From: Kingella sp. (in: b-proteobacteria)
GTDB taxonomy: Bacteria > Pseudomonadota > Gammaproteobacteria > Burkholderiales > Neisseriaceae
Direction: 5' to 3'
DNA length: 22,772 nucleotides
Assembly: GCF_030527935.1 (NCBI RefSeq)
Contig: NZ_JAUMZV010000035.1
Span: 1-22,772, forward strand
How positions within the stretch are numbered: position 1 is the stretch's first letter; each line of letters begins with the position of its first letter. The notes beneath the pieces were generated by a model. It ran no database searches. It was not told where the DNA came from and saw nothing but the letters and a program-made list of their open reading frames with translations. A program made the position numbers and the translations under genes. Below, piece after piece: positions 7,709 through 14,702 of this stretch.

Positions 7709-7897
7709 TTATGCTCCGTGTTCATGATGGTTTTGGGCAGCTTCGTTGTCGCGCGGGGCATCGTCATCATCAAAGATGCTTTGCGCCGCGTCTTGATAGT
7801 TTTGTTTATTGCGTTTGCTCAACACAATCAACAAGATGACTGCGAAGCTGATGGCAATGCCAATGGTAAACAGGCTATTTGCCCAAGCCATATTCAT
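7709..7897 (-). CDS. ccoQ: cbb3 cytochrome oxidase small subunit CcoQ
   Basis: The 62-residue protein has one membrane helix (about 8-27, LFTIGIAISFAVILLIVL) followed by KRNKQNYQDAAQ and an acidic, His-containing tail. This is the shape of CcoQ/FixQ, the non-haem subunit that stabilises the complex. Its position between ccoO and ccoP, with 7 bp and 2 bp gaps, confirms it. TAAGGA precedes the first ATG at close spacing; a second in-frame ATG two codons later is possible. The sequence itself is weakly conserved, so the call rests mainly on size, topology and context. Confidence 0.88.
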   Translation of the reverse strand: MNMAWANSLFTIGIAISFAVILLIVLSKRNKQNYQDAAQSIFDDDDAPRDNEAAQNHHEHGA

Positions 7898-7904
7898 GAT
7901 TTCC

Positions 7905-8516
7905 TTACCTTTTGTTTTTCAATGCCAAGCCCAAACCTTGCAAATAGGCGACTACTGCGTCTAGTTCAGATTTGTCTTTTAGCTCTTCGGCGGCTTTGTC
8001 GTAGTCTTCTTTGGTGTAAGGCGTGCCGACTTTTTCCAAGGCTTTCATGTGGCGCACCACTTCATCCGCGTCCACTTTGTTGCGCGCCAGCCAAGGGAAA
8101 GCGGGCATATTGGATTCAGGCACCACTTCGCGCGGGTTGAGCAAGTGAATGCGATGCCATTCATCGGAATAGCGTCCGCCTACGCGCGCCAAATCAGGAC
8201 CTGTGCGTTTTGAGCCCCATTGAAATGGGTGGTCATACACTGATTCGCCCGCCACAGAATAATGCCCATAGCGTTCGGTTTCGGCGCGGAAAGGGCGGAT
8301 TTGCTGCGAGTGGCAGTTGTAGCAGCCTTCGCGCACAAAAATATCGCGTCCCGCCACTTGCAAGGGCGAATAGGGTTTCACACCTTTGGTGGCGGTAATC
8401 ACTTCTTTGGTGCCAAACAAGGGGACAACTTCCACCATCAAGCCCACGCTTACCACAATAAGCGTAAACACAATCAGAAAGCCCACTTTTTCTTCTGCTA
8501 ATTGTTGCAATTTCAT
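7905..8516 (-). CDS. ccoO: cbb3 cytochrome oxidase monohaem subunit CcoO
   Basis: CcoO is the membrane-anchored monohaem cytochrome c subunit that passes electrons from CcoP to CcoN. The 203-residue product has one N-terminal membrane helix (about 11-32), then the haem site C65-YN-C68-H69 in VREGCYNCHSQQIRPF and the likely axial Met in ESNMPAFPW (M137). QWGSKRTGPDLARVGGRYSD is a family hallmark. Length and order are normal for the family. It lies 17 bp after ccoN and 7 bp before ccoQ, so it is co-transcribed with both. Confidence 0.97.
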   Translation of the reverse strand: MKLQQLAEEKVGFLIVFTLIVVSVGLMVEVVPLFGTKEVITATKGVKPYSPLQVAGRDIFVREGCYNCHSQQIRPFRAETERYGHYSVAGESVYDHPFQWGSKRTGPDLARVGGRYSDEWHRIHLLNPREVVPESNMPAFPWLARNKVDADEVVRHMKALEKVGTPYTKEDYDKAAEELKDKSELDAVVAYLQGLGLALKNKR

Positions 8517-8533
8517 TTTTAGCGTCCTTTCTA

Positions 8534-9967
8534 TTAGTGTTCAGTTTTGGGCAAAGCAGGGATTTCTGCTTCAACAGGTTGAGCATCTGCAACGGTGCGA
8601 TAAACGTTATATGCCATGATGCACATACCGCTTAAATACAACACGCCACCCAAGAAACGAATGAGATAGAACGGCATAGAACGGCTAACCGATGCGATAA
8701 ATGAATGCGTGAGCGTGCCATCGGGGTTGAGCTGGCTCCACATCAAACCTTGCATCACGCCTGATGCCCACATGGATGTGATGTATAACACCACGCCCAA
8801 AGTGGCAATCCAAAAGTGTGCGTTGATAAGCTTCACGCTATACATTTCTTTTTTGCCATACAAGCGCGGAATCAAGTAATACAGCGAACCGATGGTTACA
8901 AAACCCACCCAGCCCAATGCGCCTGAATGCACGTGCCCGACCGTCCAGTCGGTGTAGTGGCTCAATGCGTTGACCGATTTGATGGACATCATCGGGCCTT
9001 CAAAGGTGGACATCCCGTAAAACGACAGCGACACAATCAAGAATTTCAAAATCGGGTCGGTGCGCAATTTATCCCACGCGCCAGACAAGGTCATGATGCC
9101 GTTAATCATGCCGCCCCAAGATGGCGCAAACAAAATCAGCGACAGCACCATGCCCAAAGATTGTGTCCAATCGGGCAGCGCGGTGTAGTGCAAGTGGTGG
9201 GGACCCGCCCACATATAAGTGAAAATCAATGCCCAGAAGTGGACAACCGATAAGCGATAAGAATAAACGGGGCGATTGGCTTGTTTGGGCACAAAGTAAT
9301 ACATCATGCCCAAGAAGCCTGCGGTAAGAAAGAAGCCCACGGCGTTATGCCCATACCACCATTGCACCATGGCATCAATCGCGCCGTAGTAAACAGAATA
9401 GGATTTGAAGCCGCCTGCGGGGATGGCAATGTTGTTCACAATATGCAGCAGTGCAACGGCAAGGATGAAGCCGCCGTAAAACCAGTTTGCCACATAAATA
9501 TGCTTCATTTTGCGTTTGGCAATCGTACCGAAAAACACGATGGCATACGCCACCCACACGGCAGTAATCAAAATATCAATGGGCCATTCCAGCTCGGCGT
9601 ATTCCTTGCCTTGGGTGTAGCCCAAGGGCAGGGTAATCACCGCCAGCACAATCACCAACTGCCAGCCCCAAAAGGTGAACGCGGGCAGCCAGTTGCCGCC
9701 AAACAGCCGTGCGTTGCAAGTGCGCTGCACCACATAATAAGACGTGGCAATCAAGCCGCAGCCGCCAAAGGCGAAAATAACGGCATTGGTGTGCAAGGGG
9801 CGGATGCGACCGAAGTGAAACCACGGCGCAATGTCCGACATGTTCAGGGCGGGCCAGCGCAATTCTGCGGCGGCATACACGCCCACAAACATCCCAATGA
9901 TGCCCCAGATTACCGTCATAATGGCAAATTGGCGCACCACTTTATAGTTATAGGTTTGCGTTTCCAT
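8534..9967 (-). CDS. ccoN: cbb3 cytochrome oxidase catalytic subunit CcoN
   Basis: CcoN is the 12-helix catalytic subunit that reduces oxygen at haem b3-CuB in the inner membrane. The 477-residue product shows H59 in RPLHTNAV, H207 in YGHNAVGFF, Y251 and H257/H258 in TYMWAGPHHLHYTALPDW, and H345/H347 in VGHVHSGALGW. H207 and Y251 correspond to the cross-linked His-Tyr pair, and H257/H258 to CuB ligands. I chose the start at 9967 because GGAG stands 5 bp upstream and gives METQTYNYKVVRQF. A frame open to 10063 runs through a DUS hairpin and is not real. It is first in ccoNOQP. Upstream lie a DUS hairpin, a Correia-like element and a candidate FNR site. Assembly genes ccoGHIS are not in the window. 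Confidence 0.97.
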   Translation of the reverse strand: METQTYNYKVVRQFAIMTVIWGIIGMFVGVYAAAELRWPALNMSDIAPWFHFGRIRPLHTNAVIFAFGGCGLIATSYYVVQRTCNARLFGGNWLPAFTFWGWQLVIVLAVITLPLGYTQGKEYAELEWPIDILITAVWVAYAIVFFGTIAKRKMKHIYVANWFYGGFILAVALLHIVNNIAIPAGGFKSYSVYYGAIDAMVQWWYGHNAVGFFLTAGFLGMMYYFVPKQANRPVYSYRLSVVHFWALIFTYMWAGPHHLHYTALPDWTQSLGMVLSLILFAPSWGGMINGIMTLSGAWDKLRTDPILKFLIVSLSFYGMSTFEGPMMSIKSVNALSHYTDWTVGHVHSGALGWVGFVTIGSLYYLIPRLYGKKEMYSVKLINAHFWIATLGVVLYITSMWASGVMQGLMWSQLNPDGTLTHSFIASVSRSMPFYLIRFLGGVLYLSGMCIMAYNVYRTVADAQPVEAEIPALPKTEH

Positions 9968-10016
9968 AACAACTCCATACGTTGAAAATATTTCTTTTAT
10001 TTGTGCGATGAGTGGC

Positions 10017-10059
10017 TTTTCAGGCTGCTTTGGCTGATATGATTTAGGCAGCCTGAAAA
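10017..10059. repeat. DUS-pair hairpin in the ccoN leader
   Basis: TTTTCAGGCTGC (10017-10028) and GCAGCCTGAAAA (10048-10059) form a 12-bp stem. It lies within the presumed ccoN leader, 50 bp before the start codon, where a terminator-like hairpin is unexpected. Confidence 0.65.
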
Positions 10060-10076
10060 TCATCTATCGCTGGTTT

Positions 10077-10180
10077 TATAGTCGTTTCACACAGCCTTAT
10101 ACTGGGTTGGCTCGCCTTGCTGTACTACTTGTACTATCTGGGGCTCGCCGCCTTGTCTAAGGCTGCGTGAAACGACTATA
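10077..10180. mobile_element. Correia-like repeat element (CREE-like MITE), 104 bp
   Basis: The element begins TATAGTCGTTTCAC and ends GTGAAACGACTATA. Its terminal inverted repeats run 23 bp with one mismatch (through CAGCCTTA), inside TA-flanked ends. The interior (about 10100-10158) has GGCTCGCCTTGCTGTACTAC, TTGTACTATCTGGGGCTCG and CCGCCTTGTC. These follow, base for base with few changes, the core of the ~105-bp Correia elements of Neisseria as I remember it, while the terminal repeats differ beyond TATAGT. It sits between divergent ccoN and the M61 gene. Confidence 0.8.
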
Positions 10181-10274
10181 CGCTTGATACTTTTCGCGGT
10201 TAAAATGAATTAACGCATCTTAAAACATCAAAACCTTATTTATCGTAAGGTTACCAAAAGCAGCGGAATGTTAC

Positions 10275-10288
10275 CTGATTAGCATCAA
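10275..10288 (-). promoter_or_regulatory. Candidate FNR site for ccoN
   Basis: CTGATTAGCATCAA matches the FNR consensus TTGATNNNNATCAA at 9 of 10 fixed bases. Read toward ccoN, a TAACCT hexamer lies where a -10 box would fall if the site were centred near -41.5. The site is 308 bp from the ccoN ATG because the leader has been lengthened by the Correia-like element and the DUS hairpin. FNR control of ccoNOP is known in Neisseria; here it is inferred from the motif. Confidence 0.5.
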
Positions 10289-10378
10289 ACAATCTACTTT
10301 TAGATGTGGATAGCTATGCGCTAAATCAATTATTGCTATACTCAATACTTTTTAAAAATCAAGCAGAAAGAAAAGCCC

Positions 10379-12133
10379 ATGTTGCATTACAGCATTACCC
10401 CCCGCCCCAATGCCCACCAATGGCACATTATTTTTACATTTCACCACGGCGAAAATGCCACACAAAGCATCAAGCTGGCGAACTGGGTGGCCGGCAGCTA
10501 CATGATTCGCGATTTTGCCAAGCACATCATCCACATCCAAGCCAAGTGCAACGGGCAACCCGTGCCGCTCACCCCAATCAGCAAAAACGAATGGCACACC
10601 CCCGCGCAAAGCGGCGATTACCAAATTGAATACAGCGTGTATGCCAACGATTTATCCGTGCGCGCCAGCCTGCTGGACAACGAGCGCGGCTTTATTGACG
10701 GCGCGTGTTTGTTTCTTTATCTGCCCGAGCGGCGCGATGAAGCCTGCCAAGTGCAATTTAACGATTTGCCCGCAGGCTGGCGCATCGCCACCGCATTAAG
10801 GCAGCCTGAAAAGCCCGATTATTGTTTTCAGGCTGCCCATTACGCCGCGCTCACCGATTGCCCGTTTGAACTGGGCGCAAACATAGAAACGCTGCATTTC
10901 ACCGCGCACGGCATCCCGCACCGCATCGCGTTGAGCGGGCATTACCCCGATTTTGACCACGAGCGGCTGCTTGCTGATTGCCAAAAAATCTGCGAACACG
11001 CGCTGGCGATGTTTTTGGCGAATGAAGCCCCGTTTTCCGAATATCTGTTTTTGCTGCATCTGGGCGACAACATCTACGGCGGCTTGGAACACAGCAACAG
11101 CACCGCGCTGCACGCCGACCGCAAAGCCCTGCCGCCGCGCAATATGGCGCAGCCCACCGCCGATTACACCACGCTGTTGGGCTTAATCTCGCACGAATAC
11201 TTCCACGCATGGAACGTGAAAACCATCAAGCCCGCCGAATTTGTGCCGTATAACCTAGACCAAGAAACCTACACCGATCAGCTCTGGGCGTATGAAGGCA
11301 TCACATCCTATTATGACGACCTGATGCTCGCCCGCAGCCAAGTCATCAGCCCCGAAGCCTATCTCAACCTATTGGCGCAAACCATCACCCGCGTGCACCG
11401 CAACGCAGGGCGCAAGCAGCAAACCCTTGCCCAATCCAGCTTCGCCGCATGGCATAAATACTACAAACAAGACGAAAACAGCCCCAACGCCATCACCAGC
11501 TATTACCAACAAGGCGCACTCGCCGCGCTGTGCCTAGATGCCCATTTGCGCCAAAACCACCGCCCGCCGCTGGATTTTGTGATGCGCAGCTTATATATGC
11601 AAACGCGGCTCAACCGCAGCTATTACACCGCCAGCGAATGGCAACAATTTGTGCAAGACATCGCCCAGCTTAACCTTGCCGACTTTTTTCAGGCTGCCCT
11701 ACACAGCACCGCCGAGCTGCCATTAGAAAGCAGCCTGAAAACGCTGGGCATAGAACTGCGCTGGTACAGCACACCGCGCAGCGATTTGGGCAAGCTGGTG
11801 AGCGCGTTCCCCGAAGCTGCGCCCGCCGCCGACATCGGCTGCCGCGCCAAACAACAAGCCGACCGCGCCACCATCAGCCATGTGTTTACAGGCGGCAGCG
11901 CAGAACAAGCCGCGCTCAAAGCAGGCGACAGCATCATCGCCATCAACGGCTACGCCTGCACCGATTTCGCCACCCAAACCGAAACCCAAATCGGCGACAC
12001 GCACACCGTGCATTACTTCCGCCACGGCGTGTTGCACCAAACCACGCTCACCGTGCAAGCCGCCGCTGCCAATACCGCCTATTTGAAGATTGTGGATAAC
12101 GCGCGACTGCAAGCATGGATGACTAGGGGGTAA
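10379..12133 (+). CDS. M61-family aminopeptidase with C-terminal PDZ domain
   Basis: This 584-residue zinc peptidase belongs to the glycyl aminopeptidase (M61) family. Residues 1-~165 form the N-terminal beta domain. The catalytic domain has the substrate loop YGGLEHSNS (233-241), the zinc site HEYFH (272-276) and the third ligand E306 in WAYEGITSYY. A PDZ domain follows (about 480-565, with HVFTGGSAEQAALKAGDSI). There is no signal peptide, so it is probably cytoplasmic. Likely substrates are peptides with N-terminal Gly or Ala, from the family. DUS copies inside the gene encode RQPEKPDYCFQAA (140-152) and DFFQAALHS, so the coding frame has absorbed them. It is transcribed divergently from ccoN and ends at a DUS hairpin. 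The ATG at 10379 has AGAAAG upstream. Confidence 0.93.
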   Translation: MLHYSITPRPNAHQWHIIFTFHHGENATQSIKLANWVAGSYMIRDFAKHIIHIQAKCNGQPVPLTPISKNEWHTPAQSGDYQIEYSVYANDLSVRASLLDNERGFIDGACLFLYLPERRDEACQVQFNDLPAGWRIATALRQPEKPDYCFQAAHYAALTDCPFELGANIETLHFTAHGIPHRIALSGHYPDFDHERLLADCQKICEHALAMFLANEAPFSEYLFLLHLGDNIYGGLEHSNSTALHADRKALPPRNMAQPTADYTTLLGLISHEYFHAWNVKTIKPAEFVPYNLDQETYTDQLWAYEGITSYYDDLMLARSQVISPEAYLNLLAQTITRVHRNAGRKQQTLAQSSFAAWHKYYKQDENSPNAITSYYQQGALAALCLDAHLRQNHRPPLDFVMRSLYMQTRLNRSYYTASEWQQFVQDIAQLNLADFFQAALHSTAELPLESSLKTLGIELRWYSTPRSDLGKLVSAFPEAAPAADIGCRAKQQADRATISHVFTGGSAEQAALKAGDSIIAINGYACTDFATQTETQIGDTHTVHYFRHGVLHQTTLTVQAAAANTAYLKIVDNARLQAWMTRG

Positions 12134-12142
12134 ACAGCGATA

Positions 12143-12182
12143 AAGGCAGCCTGAAACGCATTCCCTATTTTCAGGCTGCCTG
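12143..12182 (+). terminator. DUS-pair hairpin after the M61 gene
   Basis: AGGCAGCCTGAA (12144-12155) and TTCAGGCTGCCT (12170-12181) form a stem starting 10 bp after the stop codon. The second copy is itself extended to a near-palindrome (CAGGCTGCCTG). Confidence 0.6.
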
Positions 12183-12239
12183 AAAACGGTTTAAAATAGC
12201 CACTCTTAACAAAAACAACACCCCATTAAGGAAATTAAA

Positions 12240-12677
12240 ATGATAGAAAAAATCGCCGATTATTTATACGTATCCGACCAGCTAAAAGACGAACGCTTCG
12301 CCAAGCGCGCCGCTTCCTACGGCATCAAAACCGTAATTTGCAACCGCCCCGATGACGAAGCCCCCGACCAGCCCAGCTTTGAACAAGTGAAAGCATGGCT
12401 CAACGCCAACGGCATTGAACACGTAATCTATATGCCCGTGGTCATGGACGGCATCACCGATGAAACGCTAGACCATTTCCAAAACACCGTTGCCAACTCC
12501 GAAGCCCCCATCATGGCATACTGCCGCACAGGCACACGCTCCACCATGCTTTGGGCGTTGAACCAAGCGCGGCGCGGCGTGGAAGTGAACAGCCTGATTA
12601 AAGCCGCCAGCCTTGCCAACATTGACCTTGAACCGCAACGTCATCGCCTAGACGCGATTTATAAGAAAAAAGGCTGA
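12240..12677 (+). CDS. TIGR01244/DUF442 family phosphatase-like protein (beta-lactamase hydrolase-like)
   Basis: The 145-residue protein begins MIEKIADYLYVSDQL and has the CX5R phosphatase loop C95-RTGT-R100 in AYCRTGTRSTMLW, within a small dual-specificity-phosphatase fold. This matches the TIGR01244 family, also called DUF442 or Blh-like. Relatives are often fused to or encoded beside sulfide-related hydrolases and rhodaneses, and a sulfur-transfer role has been proposed. No such partner lies beside it here, so the substrate is open. AAGGAAATTAAA precedes the ATG as a good ribosome binding site. It is a single gene, closed by a strong hairpin at 12701-12737. Confidence 0.85.
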   Translation: MIEKIADYLYVSDQLKDERFAKRAASYGIKTVICNRPDDEAPDQPSFEQVKAWLNANGIEHVIYMPVVMDGITDETLDHFQNTVANSEAPIMAYCRTGTRSTMLWALNQARRGVEVNSLIKAASLANIDLEPQRHRLDAIYKKKG

Positions 12678-12700
12678 TGGGCTAAGGCGCAGACATAATC

Positions 12701-12737
12701 AAACCCTGTAAACAGAATTGAGCTGTTTACAGGGTTT
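12701..12737 (+). terminator. Rho-independent terminator
   Basis: A perfect 15-bp stem (AAACCCTGTAAACAG at 12701-12715 and CTGTTTACAGGGTTT at 12723-12737) with a 7-base loop is followed by GTTGGTTTT. It closes the DUF442 gene. Confidence 0.85.
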
Positions 12738-12744
12738 GTTGGTT

Positions 12745-12782
12745 TTCAGGCTGCCTTGATGGTGGGATTAAGGCAGCCTGAA
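12745..12782. repeat. DUS-pair hairpin
   Basis: TTCAGGCTGCCT at 12745-12756 and AGGCAGCCTGAA at 12771-12782 are perfect inverted DUS copies, 8 bp after the terminator stem at 12701-12737. Confidence 0.8.
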
Positions 12783-12801
12783 AACTTGATGGAAGCAACA
12801 C

Positions 12802-12888
12802 ATGGAGCGTCGGCGGCTCGCCGACATCTTGCTAACCAACAAAACTATGTTGAATAAACCATTTGGCGACGAGCCGGCGCCACTCCAT
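12802..12888. repeat. Dispersed ~87-bp palindromic repeat, family R1, intact copy
   Basis: The unit starts ATGGAGCGTCGGCGGCTCGC and ends with an imperfect inverted arm (GGCGACGAGCCGGCGCC then CTCCAT). The AT-rich middle includes GACATCTTG and AATAAACCATTTGG. A second full copy is at 17475-17562, an eroded one at 2238-2340, and half-copies at about 4127, 16026 and 19026. Small size and imperfect terminal arms suggest a MITE-like element. It carries no coding sequence. Confidence 0.75.
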
Positions 12889-12895
12889 TTGGGTT

Positions 12896-12932
12896 TTCAG
12901 GCTGCCTTAATGCAACGTTAAGGCAGCCTGAA
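12896..12932 (-). terminator. DUS-pair hairpin after the kinase gene
   Basis: TTCAGGCTGCCT (12896-12907) and AGGCAGCCTGAA (12921-12932) are perfect inverted copies. They lie 11 bp past the stop codon of the minus-strand kinase gene. Confidence 0.65.
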
Positions 12933-12943
12933 AACCTAAAAAC

Positions 12944-14446
12944 CTACCCCCCAGCCATTTGCACCATCAACAGCCGCCCGCCTTGCCCTTTTTGCAGCAG
13001 CACTTGCACGCCGTCAGCCAGTTTGATTTTGTCGCCGATGGCGATGGGGGTTTTATTGACCACATCGTGCATTTCGGGCAGGTTTTCATTGACCAGATAC
13101 CAGTCGCCGTTGTGTTGCACAAAGTAGCCCACGCGACGTGCATCTTCGGGTTTCAGGCGTTCGTTGGGGAAGATGTTGCTGTTGGCGTGCCATTTGAACA
13201 GCGATTGCCCGCTGAACACCATGATGCGGTGGTTGTCGGGGCGGTAGCTGCCGTTGGGCGCGGCGGAATAGAGATTGAGCACGGGCAGGCTGCCTGTGTG
13301 GGGCGTGCCGCAGAAGGGGCAGGCGGGTTTGACTTTGTTATCAAAGGCATACCATTTTTGTTCGCATTGGGGGTTGGCGCAGGGTTGCAGCAAATCAACG
13401 GTTTTTACCAGCGCGTGTTCCCATTCGTCGGCGGTGGGGCGGGCGGCGGGGTTGTGTAGCCCGTCAATAAAGGCGCGGCGAAATAGCTCGGCGATGTATG
13501 CGCCGCAAACGGTGTAGGGGATTTTTTGCGTGTCTTTCCACGGCAGCTCGCTGGGTTTGCATTGGTCTATTTTGATGCGGTTGCTGGGGTCGCTGGGGTG
13601 TTCTATGAACAGGGCTTGGCTGCCCATGCTGAGTTCTTCGTCGCGCTGGCTGTCGCCAGGGTCGTGGATTTTGTCGCCGCGCAGGGGGTGGCGGTAGAGC
13701 AGATACATATAAATGAGCACGGCGAGTGCGTGCAAATCGGTGGTGCGGCTGGGGAGTTTGCGCTGGGGGTCGTCTTTGGGCAGGTGGGCGGTGGCGACGA
13801 CTTCGGGGGCGATGAAATCGGGCGTGCCGACCACGCTGGGCGGGTGTTTGCCTGGCACGACTAGACCGTCGATGTCTATCAGGCAGGCTTGCCCGCTGGT
13901 GGGGTCTATTAGGCAGTTTTTGTAGCCTAAATCGCTGTGGCTGAGCCCTGCCATGTGCATGCGGCGCACGGCGCGGGCGAGCATGATGCAGATTTTTAGG
14001 TGGGTCATCCAGTCGCCCAGTTCGCGCGGGTCTAGGAATTTGTTGCGGTTGGATGCGCTGGCGAACCATTTGCCGTCTTTGTCTTTGCCTTTGATGCCGA
14101 GCATATCGTTGTTGCGGCTGCCGTATTCAAAGAAAAAGCAGTCGCGGTAAAACGGGGAGACTACGCCGAGTTTGCCGTTGTATTCCACCACGGCGGTGGG
14201 CCAGCAGTAGAGTTTTTTTAGGTATTCGCCGCCTTCTTGGTTAAAGATGCGCTCGCGGTAGAGCCCTGTGATTTGTTCTAGGCGTTCGCGGGTGGCGGCA
14301 TCGGCTTTTTCGCGGAAAAAGGCGACAACGTAATCGCGCTGGGGCGAGAACATTACGTCTTTCATGCCGCCTTGGGCTTTGGTTTCGTTGATAAATTGGA
14401 TGGTTTCGCCGTTGGTGGCGGTTAGGGTGATGATGTTGTTGGACAT
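12944..14446 (-). CDS. Ser/Thr protein kinase-like protein with zinc ribbon and FHA-like C-terminus (YegI/TerY-P type)
   Basis: This 500-residue cytoplasmic protein has a divergent eukaryotic-like kinase domain (about 15-350). It shows a Gly-containing loop (QGGMKD), the catalytic loop HSDLGYKN (170-177, Asp172), DIDG (191-194) in place of DFG, and FIAPE (211-215) in place of APE. Then come two cysteine pairs, C356/C361 and C376/C379 (CPFC), that look like a zinc ribbon. The last ~100 residues (GSYRPDNHRIMV to GGRLLMV) are beta-rich and resemble an FHA-like phosphopeptide reader. YegI and the kinases of TerY-P systems share this layout and are encoded with a PP2C phosphatase, as here: the phosphatase lies 228 bp upstream on the same strand. 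The vWA (TerY/YegL) partner is absent from the window. Active residues are kept, so it is probably catalytic. The substrate is unknown. Confidence 0.8.
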   Translation of the reverse strand: MSNNIITLTATNGETIQFINETKAQGGMKDVMFSPQRDYVVAFFREKADAATRERLEQITGLYRERIFNQEGGEYLKKLYCWPTAVVEYNGKLGVVSPFYRDCFFFEYGSRNNDMLGIKGKDKDGKWFASASNRNKFLDPRELGDWMTHLKICIMLARAVRRMHMAGLSHSDLGYKNCLIDPTSGQACLIDIDGLVVPGKHPPSVVGTPDFIAPEVVATAHLPKDDPQRKLPSRTTDLHALAVLIYMYLLYRHPLRGDKIHDPGDSQRDEELSMGSQALFIEHPSDPSNRIKIDQCKPSELPWKDTQKIPYTVCGAYIAELFRRAFIDGLHNPAARPTADEWEHALVKTVDLLQPCANPQCEQKWYAFDNKVKPACPFCGTPHTGSLPVLNLYSAAPNGSYRPDNHRIMVFSGQSLFKWHANSNIFPNERLKPEDARRVGYFVQHNGDWYLVNENLPEMHDVVNKTPIAIGDKIKLADGVQVLLQKGQGGRLLMVQMAGG

Positions 14447-14591
14447 GGTGGGCTTTCGGGGGCGGGTTTTTGGGGTGTGTGGGCAGCCTGAAAGTGGGGA
14501 TGGGTTTAGCTGCGCTGAACTATGTTTCAGGCTGCCTAATGGCTTGCGGCGCGTGAGGTATGAACTTGGTTACGCGCCGTTTGGTTGCTCA

Positions 14592-14702
14592 ATGGTGCGT
14601 GGCAAAGCCACACACCCTACGGTTGGTTTTTCAGCTTGGCACGTTGTGCTGCGGCATACCCTTTTATACCCAAATCAAAGATTTGGACAAAAGGGCAAGG
14701 CT
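14592..14702. repeat. Repeat patch (families R3 and R4) in the kinase-phosphatase spacer
   Basis: About 14592-14622 is a hairpin-forming unit (GTGCGTGGCAAAGCCACAC followed by ACCCTACGG, family R3; relatives at 22041-22070 and 22091-22120). From 14636 onward lies ACGTTGTGCTGCGGCATACC, then ATACCCAAATCAAAGATTTG and GACAAA (family R4). R4 recurs at 17574-17694. The R4 copy runs into the 3' end of the phosphatase gene and supplies its last codons and stop. Confidence 0.75.

Noticed and set aside
9281..9985. Plus-strand frame of 234 codons opposite ccoN
   Set aside because: His/Gly/Asn-rich composition typical of antisense shadow; ccoN is certain on the other strand.
9968..10063. N-terminal extension of CcoN by 32 residues
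   Set aside because: It is encoded by a DUS hairpin; GGAG lies directly in front of the ATG at 9967, and residue numbering there fits known CcoN.
13464..14069. Arg/Pro-rich 201-codon frame on the minus strand inside the kinase gene
   Set aside because: It is a frame-shifted reading of the GC-rich kinase gene, with no start signal and an implausible composition.
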